Assembly: GCA_009801015.1 (NCBI GenBank)
Contig: VHZZ01004006.1
Location: 9,838-32,356 of the forward strand
Origin: Silene noctiflora
Lineage: Eukaryota; Streptophyta; Magnoliopsida; Caryophyllales; Caryophyllaceae
Length of the DNA stretch: 22,519 bases
Direction: 5' to 3'
The position numbers were made by a program, and so were the translations under genes. Shown one piece after another: positions 1 to 7,600 of this stretch. The notes under the pieces are model-generated. The model did no database searches. It was not told where the DNA came from and was given only the letters and a program-made list of their open reading frames with translations. Position 1 is the stretch's first letter; each line of letters starts with the position of its first letter.

Positions 1-9
1 TCAAGTGAC

Positions 10-880
10 GATGTTTATAATTTTTATTTATAAAAAAACTCATACATTTCACTTGACAAAAAAGTATCGTAACAAAAAAAATGAAAATTATACATTTAGA
101 TTCGTGGTAAAAAAATGTCATCATTAGAGTATATTCTCATATCATTTGCACATAAATTAATTTAAAAAAAAAGACATACGGATATTAATAGATAATATAG
201 TGTTTGTTCATTATTAAACAGGGTTTGATGTCGAAATAGGTGCGAAGTGAATACGTATAAAATAATAAAAGTGTCCCACATCGAAAGATTAGCATAACTT
301 GAGATTCTATGATTATAAATATGAGGCATTATTGGAACTTTGGTATCAACACAAAATCTTTTGAGTCTCTTCAGTATGTCTTAGAGAGGTTTTAAGAGAG
401 TGTATCAATCCACAATATGATATATATATTTTCTATGTTATATTGAAATGATGTTTATAATTTTTATTTATATTTGGCAGAAAAGTATTGTAAAAAAATT
501 ATGAAAATTATATAATTATATTTGTAGTAAAAAAAATGTTATCATTAGAGTATAGATTTCATATCATTTGCACATATTTTAATTATGATAAAGAAAATAG
601 AAAAAAAAAACGTACGAATATTTATAGATAGTATAATATTTGCTAATTATTAAACCGGACTTGATGTCGAATTAGGTGCGAAAAATATTGTGTACTTCTA
701 AGTTTATTTGTCCCACATTGAAAAATAATGTAGGATCAACAGATTATCATAAGGTTGGGTTATCCCATGACTATAAATAAGAGTATCGTTGAACTTCGGT
801 ATCAATCCAAAATTTTTGAGTCTCTCAAGTATTGTATTCNAGAGCTCTTATAAGAGTACGTCAATTACAACAATAACACA
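10..880. repeat. 440-bp tandem duplication, AT-rich, transposon-like
   Basis: Two diverged copies lie head to tail: unit 1 from about 10 to 449 and unit 2 from 450 to about 880. Shared landmarks in order are GATGTTTATAATTTTTATTT (10 and 450), a CATATCATTTGCACAT block, TTGATGTCGAA.TAGGTGCG, a TGTCCCACAT.GAAA box, a CTATAAATA-like TATA motif, and TTGGTATCAA..CAAAAT. The GTCCCACAT box followed by a TATA motif resembles promoter-bearing repeats of plant retroelements or Helitrons, but no coding capacity is visible. One ambiguous base lies at 840. The tandem structure is seen directly; the element class is inferred. Confidence 0.6.
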
Positions 881-1009
881 CAAATATTAATCCTTACGAC
901 CTTTTTTCATTAACAAAATGTTTTATCTTTTATTTTATTTGAAAAAGATATTATAATCATATGTAAACAAAATTAGACATATGATACAAAATTATAACTA
1001 AGTTAATTA

Positions 1010-1040
1010 ACCCGTTGCAAGACACGGGTGTCAAACTAGT
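1010..1040 (+). mobile_element. Helitron-like 3' terminus
   Basis: A perfect 6-bp stem (ACCCGT at 1010-1015 and ACGGGT at 1024-1029) is followed six bases later by CTAG (1036-1039) and then T. A short hairpin just before CTRR, with insertion 5' of a T, is the diagnostic 3' end of plant Helitrons. The element would extend leftwards through the 440-bp tandem repeats. The matching 5' TC end cannot be fixed; the window happens to begin with TC, but no flanking base is available. No Rep/helicase coding is seen, so it would be non-autonomous. Confidence 0.5.
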
Positions 1041-1210
1041 ATTTATTATTCTTGTAAAAAATTCAAATGTAGGTGTTTTCATTAATTTTTTTATTTATTA
1101 ATGATATTACGAATTATTATATTCAATTGAAAAGTAAAAGATATACATCTAAGCTATTTTTTTGACTTTAGCTTAAGAAAACGATGACCCGAAACTCAAC
1201 TGAATTTAAA

Positions 1211-1420
1211 TTGACCCGACTAGAAAAATCACAAACCTATTAAAGTGGTTAACCGAAATGAAGTCGATTAAAATCGAACTAAAACGAAACAATGTTCAAC
1301 CCAAACTGGTTTAACTTGACCCGACTCGAAAAATCACAAACCTATTAAAGTGGTTAACTGAAATGAACTCAATTGAAATCGAATTAAAACCGAAACTAAG
1401 TTCAACCTGACTAAAAATCG
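1211..1420. repeat. 105-bp tandem repeat, two copies
   Basis: Two adjacent copies start with TTGACCCGACT at 1211 and 1316 and share a long block containing CACAAACCTATTAAAGTGG, then diverge towards their 3' ends. Flanking sequence on the left (GACCCGAAACTCAACTG) and right (TTCAACCTGACT) contains partial copies of the same GACCCGA/AACCGAA words. It reads as a small minisatellite. No gene is seen here. Confidence 0.75.
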
Positions 1421-1443
1421 AACAGAATAATCCATTTACCAAG

Positions 1444-1454
1444 TATATAAAATA
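1444..1454 (+). promoter_or_regulatory. candidate TATA box, plus strand
   Basis: TATATAAAATA matches a plant TATA box well. It lies about 186 bases before the ATG at 1630, predicting a transcription start near 1476. The sequence after it becomes less AT-rich, and a minimal upstream ORF (ATG GTC TAA) sits at 1497-1505. It would serve the tentative spliced ORF that begins at 1630. No CpG or initiator evidence supports it further. Confidence 0.4.
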
Positions 1455-1629
1455 CTCCCGTGTGCTATCTTATTTTCAAAATAGTTCGCCCGGGTCATGG
1501 TCTAATTGGCCTGTTATTTCCGTTTGACGCGTACAAGGTACAAGTGTACAACGCTCTTAACTGAGACCGGTCCAAACCTTGGCAATTACAGAAACTTGAA
1601 CATCGGTCCTTGCAGCTTGAACATCAACA

Positions 1630-4600
1630 ATGGCGATGGTGGTGCACAGAAGGTAATTTGCGCCTCTTTTACATCAGCTTGAACTCAATTTTCTAATGTA
1701 TTTTTTCATCCTATTGTCACATAGTAGTATAATACAATCATCGTTATTACTGATTTAGTATTGTAAATGTTAGGGTTTTGGAAAATGTAATTTGCGCCTC
1801 TTTTGAGAGATTAATTTAATAAAAGCATGCAATCATGAGCTTATAAAACTACAATATCATATTTCGCGTACGATTAATTGGAAGGTAGCTGTCTACAGTC
1901 TCCACTATCCACCATGTGCTCATCTTTTGTCATAATCGAATATTCTTTATTGTTTATTTCCTCTTTTGTAATTTCTCAACATTTTACTATAAAAAGCGCC
2001 AAAAAGTACTTGATTGGTTGTTCTTGTCGGAATTTTCATTTGATTCGATGATTTTACCTTTCCAAATGCAAATTCTCGTTAAGATCGGCGTAAGTTAAGA
2101 GTTAAGACCACACTTACAAGGTTACAACCTTTTACAATGAAAAGTAGTGATGTGAAAGTTCTTAATTTGCAAGTTGCAACGGTCTCAAAAGACCTACTAG
2201 TTTTAAAATTGTTTGTTCTTGAATGGTTGCAGTTTTTAAATGTTTCAAAGGGTTATAGTATAATGGGTCCACATTCCTCAGATGTTTGAGGCTAGCTCAT
2301 GTCAATTGATGATCTTTTGCCCCTATATTGAAGCCTTTTTTGACCCAACAACTTACACACTAGTTTTAATGGATTTGAATATTGTGATGTGGGTCAACAA
2401 TTTTTTGATTCAATGGGTCCTTCATGTTGGGTGGTGAATGTGACTTCGAATCCTTTGTCCTAAATGGTGTCCCATCTTCTGACCCACTTTTTTCGTATCA
2501 AGGCATACTGTGTACTTAGTTATAACAATTATTTCATCCCATTTATATGGGGGTTGGATGTTTCCGTATTGAAAGAAGTTAATCTTTGGTTGTAGGTTAT
2601 GATGGAATAAAGCAAAATGACTCAGTAAATTAATTGTGCTTTTTTTCGTTGGAATGTAGCTCTCATTTGACGCAATTTCATTTCGGTTCTTTATGTTGCT
2701 AACACATGGATTAGACTGCATACATCCGACCCCTCCGTACCCCACAATTTGTGGAAGCCTTGAGGCACTGGTTATTGTTTTTGTCATGGTTACCGAATTC
2801 GCTATGAATACGTCCTTACCAATTCACGATTCGCTCTTATAGAATGTGTGTTATATGTATTTTCAGTAAGGAACATAATAGAATTCGCTTTTAACAATTC
2901 GTGATTCGTAGGGCACCGAGCGAATTCGGTAACCATGGTTTTTTGTTATTTATATGAGAGTGGAAGTGCCATATTGTTTGTTGGCTGTGAGAAGTTATTG
3001 GTACTCCTTAAGGATGATGTCACAATCCTAAGGTCAGTGGGACCAAACTTAGACTGTAAATTCTCCTAAACACTTGGAAGTAGGTCCACTAGGCTGATTC
3101 GAGGTTAATGAAAGTCACGAAGTCTTTGTAACACATTTAGAGATCTCGAGTTCTACATCTAGTGTTGTAGCTTTGTTAAAACTTAGGGTGCATAGTTTTG
3201 CCGTCTTAGTGGTCCTACTCGACTCAAATTCATGGAGCAATTCACTTTTATTATATTTATATTTTTTATTATGTGATCAAGTTGCTTCCATTGGGCCAGC
3301 CTGCAATATTTAAGGATGTGTGGAGCATGATTGATATTTGATGGACATATTACACGCGACATCTTAGTATCAATATATAATGATAGTCTTTGGAACCAGA
3401 GTATTAACATTAGCCTTTTGTTTTTTTATAATTACAAACCATAGAGGTTCAGGAATTTGGTAAAAGGGATGACATGCGTTACATCTACAGTTCTAATGAT
3501 GAATCCCGAATTCAGAGCTACGGCTATTAACAATTTACAATGGAATTGATGGTTCAGGGCTTTATTGTTTTCTCTAAACTGGGATGGCCTACACTTGGAT
3601 TATAACCAGGCAATGTTGGCCGGTTGTCATTCCTCTTTCCTGTTTGAGTATGTTCTACACGAAGACCCTTCCCTTGTTTTGATGTGTTAGTGTCAGACTT
3701 GTTTATGATGGAATGACCAGCTCCAGGGCTGTCACCTGGGGCTGTTGGTCGGAAATCTTCTGTGCATTTACCATTCAGACAGGGTCTTGATTCCGTTTTT
3801 TCATATTTTGTTGTGACTGCGTGACCTGCCCCGGGACTGATTCCAGGTAATGTAGGCCGAAAATCATTCAGGTGTGCCATAGCAGAAGCCTTGAAGAGAA
3901 AGCTGGCCGGTGATTTTGATGATTTCTCTTGTGTATTTTTTGGGTTTGGTTTGTTTCTGTTCTCTATAGAATGGCCAGCACTTAGGCTGCGGCCTGGTGC
4001 TGTTTGTCTATGCTCATCTGCTGATGACGGAAGATTTTTCAATATTTTAGGACCTTGATGGTTACCTTGTCCATCAATATCTACATTTTTTACATTTGAA
4101 GAATCTACTATAAGATTGTTATTTGGTAATTTGCGGGCTGCTTCGAAATAGGGAAAGTTTTTATCATACATAGCAGTTTGAGGAAAGTTAGTAGAGGTTT
4201 TTTGTAGATCGATTTTCATTGCTGGTGGCTTTATCACTCTCCCTTCTGTGGCAAGTATTTGAGTTAGTAATGCAAACAAAAGTGCCATGGTACTACCAGG
4301 ATGTATTATAGCCATCTGTGGAGCAGGGGATTCTTTTAATTTTGTTGTAGTTGTTGAGATATTAATTTGATGAAATTTAAGAATAACAGAGAGAAGTAAA
4401 GGCAAGAAGGTTGAGGGAATGAGGATGGCAAGGATGTTTAAGTAGAAGAACTAGTTTGAGTGTGATAAATAAAATCTGGTTTGTGACTTGGGTATATATA
4501 GTGTTAGATGGCAAGTGCATATAGTTTCACTTTTAGTGTTCTTTTCCCATTATATCATGCAATAAGTTGATTTAAATATGGAGCTGTATATGTATGCCTT

Positions 4601-7600
4601 TTTGAAAATCACCACTCAGTGCTACTGAAATTAGTACCACCCTCTTAAATGCATTTGAAATTCATCTTCCTATTTGTGGAGTCTGTGTGATGTATGAGAG
4701 ATCTGGTACTCAATTACCAGCCAAGGTTGCCTGATTCGATATGAAAACGTATCATTTGATTTGCCATATGCTCTTAATAGAGTGTGTGATATAACTAATA
4801 ACTATATATAGATCTTAAGCAAGCGTTTTGATGGAATGCGCTCCAACTGATTCACGACTCACCCTGTAACCTCCCGTAACACCATCATTCTCCCTTTCTC
4901 TTAACAATGAGGTTTCGCTAGTGAATTTCACTTTTGCAACTCATATGAATACATAACGTTTGATTGGCGATACATATTTACTCCCTCCGTCCCAACCATT
5001 TGTTTACCTTTTTTATTCTTTGTGAGGGGTATTTTACTCAAAGGTAAACAAATGTTCGGGACAGAAGGAGTAATAGAGTGTGGGATATATAGTTCTTAAT
5101 CGAGTATTTTGATGGAATACGTTCGAACTGATACATAATTCACCTAGTTACTCCCTCACTTCCTGTAGCCCAATCATTGTCCATTTTTGTTAACAGTGAG
5201 GTCTGTTCCGCACTTCCGCTAATGATTTTCACTTTTGCAACTAATAAAAGAAGTGTTCAAGTGTATGTATCTATTGGTTGCTTTTTTAATGACATGAGGT
5301 TAGGTCCTTTGTTTCTGATGCGGCTTGTTAAGTTGGTTAACTCATTAATTTTCATTCTTTTCGCCAGTAAGGTATACTCGATACATTTCACTGTTTATAA
5401 ACATCTTTTTGGCATTGTTGGGGGGTATCTCACAGTGGTGGATAAAAAATGTTTAATTACTGGTGTACTTTTAAATTGGTTTGGAAGGAGTTGTAAGATT
5501 TCTTTTTTTTCCATTATTATTTTTTGTTGTTGAAACAGGTATAACAAGCAAAACATTAAACTTTCCATTGTCTTTTAGGACTCCGAAAGAGTGCCCTTGA
5601 TTAGTTTCTGCCTAGAAACGCTGATTGGTGGCAGAGCAGGCTGAAATTGTTTCGGAGTTGTTGCATGATACAATCCTCCAAGCATATGAATGTTGGACAT
5701 CAATTGTCGGATGCTTGCCTTGTCATGAAATTGCATGAGTTGAGCTGAATTTTGTCGGACGATGTAAACCTCACTATTTTTCGTTGTGTTGGTGAAGGAA
5801 ATTCATAAAATGTGACAGCATTTTTTTCATTGCAAGAGACGAAGAAAAAGCCTATTATTGGCTGTGAGAATTCAATAGAGTCATTCTTGCTGAACAAATT
5901 GAAGAAAATTGGAGATTCTCTTAGCTAGTACTTGCCACTTAGAGAATGATGGTCACTTTACGTGGATGGTTGGCTGCAAAAGTTTGAAATCTCGGTCCAC
6001 AATCAAGGTGAAGCACTACTGTCTTTGTTCTCCTATTTGCATCATTTTATAATGCTCTTGACTGGAGGTATATGATTAACCGCTATATGGCAAATTGATT
6101 CCTTGCACTTTTTCTTATTTTAGTACAAATGAAATCTCTGATCAACTGATACCATCAAGCAGTATCTAGGCCTTCTTTATAATTGCTCCAGACGCCCCTT
6201 TATGTGAATTTTACAGGGTGGTTTGATTTGCTTTTCTTTATTTTTAATTTTGTTTCTCCTTAACCCTCCGATGAAACGTGCATACTGGTTTACATGGGAA
6301 TTTTGCTGCACACATAGCCTGTAATTGGCAATGAGTTTATTCCATGCAAAGGTTCCGAAGAGCTTAATCGCTTATGTGTGTTGAAATAAAGCAAAATGGC
6401 TCAATGGATGCGTGTCCTTCTATTGTGAAGTAGCCATCATTCATTGTGATTAATTTCATTATTGGATCATTCAGAAACAACCTTTTTCTGCTGCTAACAG
6501 TTAGTGCTGCATACATATGAGCTCTCGTACCCCGCCAGAAGGACCCTTGAGGCAAGACAACATTTGATTTTGTTCGTTGTTTACATATTATAGGGGTCCA
6601 AGACATATTATGCGTACATATGATTCTTGCCGGTAATTTTGCTCCATCCTATACTGCAATTTTGTCATTCTAGTTATGACTTGCAACTGCTGGAGATCTC
6701 TGCAGGCAAGTTTTCACCTCAAAAATTTCTTCAATCCAAAAGTGAGCATAGTTGTTTTGATTTGAACATCTTTTAAAGATAGTCTTCATGGCTCTATAGA
6801 GGCTTCTCTCTGAGCTAAGTAAAGAGAGGTTGTATGTTAGCGGGTGGACTAAGATGCTGCTTTGAGTTCTGAATCTGATTATGTGTCCCTGAAATTTATT
6901 GTACTGTACAGCTGTCTATACAACCATGTAACACTTTCTCGTACGTGTTCGCTTGTTGGACAAAGCTTTATTTAACCCCTGCCATAACTCAAAAAAGCTT
7001 TCCTTGCTGCAATTTTCAAAATATGCGAGGAGATATTTGAAACTGCTGTAAATCGAAAGAATGAGAGAGTACAACACTACATGGTTCATTATTGTCAACC
7101 CATCCTAGAGATTTAGAAGATTGAGGCGTTTTTTGCTACAATATTTATGCCTTTACTTGGGTGTATAGTTAACTAAAAGAATCAAATTTTTGCAAATATT
7201 ATAAAAAGTACACTGAATAGATTACCTCTTGCCTGGCTCCGGGCTCATGACATGCATGGAATTTTGCTATATAGTGGTTGGCATCATTTGCATTGAGACA
7301 TAAAACACGGTCGCTTAATATTCTTTCTCTTGCCTGGAAGTTCTAATGTTGTGTCAACTGCTTAGTTAATCTTTTCACGCAGTACATTTATGTACTGACT
7401 ATAAGCAGGAAATTCTGAGGAAGTACTTTATGCAAGTATTTAAAGAGTACTTTATGCAAGTATAATTGTAAAAGACTGTGAAAGTTGAATATTCTATCAT
7501 TGGAACTTTTGAACGCTCTCCTAGCCTCAAGTAATAGTCAAGTCTTTAGTGAACATTCTTCCCCTAAAACTATTCTAGTTAAGCTAGTTACCTACCTATG

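Noticed and set aside
2422..2787. Minus-strand open frame of 121 codons
   Set aside because: No recognisable domain, runs into the TIR of a MITE, and the homologous segment at 6370-6606 does not preserve the protein.
4316..4405. Extension of the four-motif CEP frame to 4405 as annotated start
   Set aside because: The codon there is TTG and no in-frame ATG exists upstream of 4315; kept only as a finding on possible non-AUG use.
5177..5533. Plus-strand open frame of 118 codons
   Set aside because: Straddles a repeat edge, starts at a non-ATG codon (ATT), and has low-complexity Phe/Leu/Val/Ile composition.
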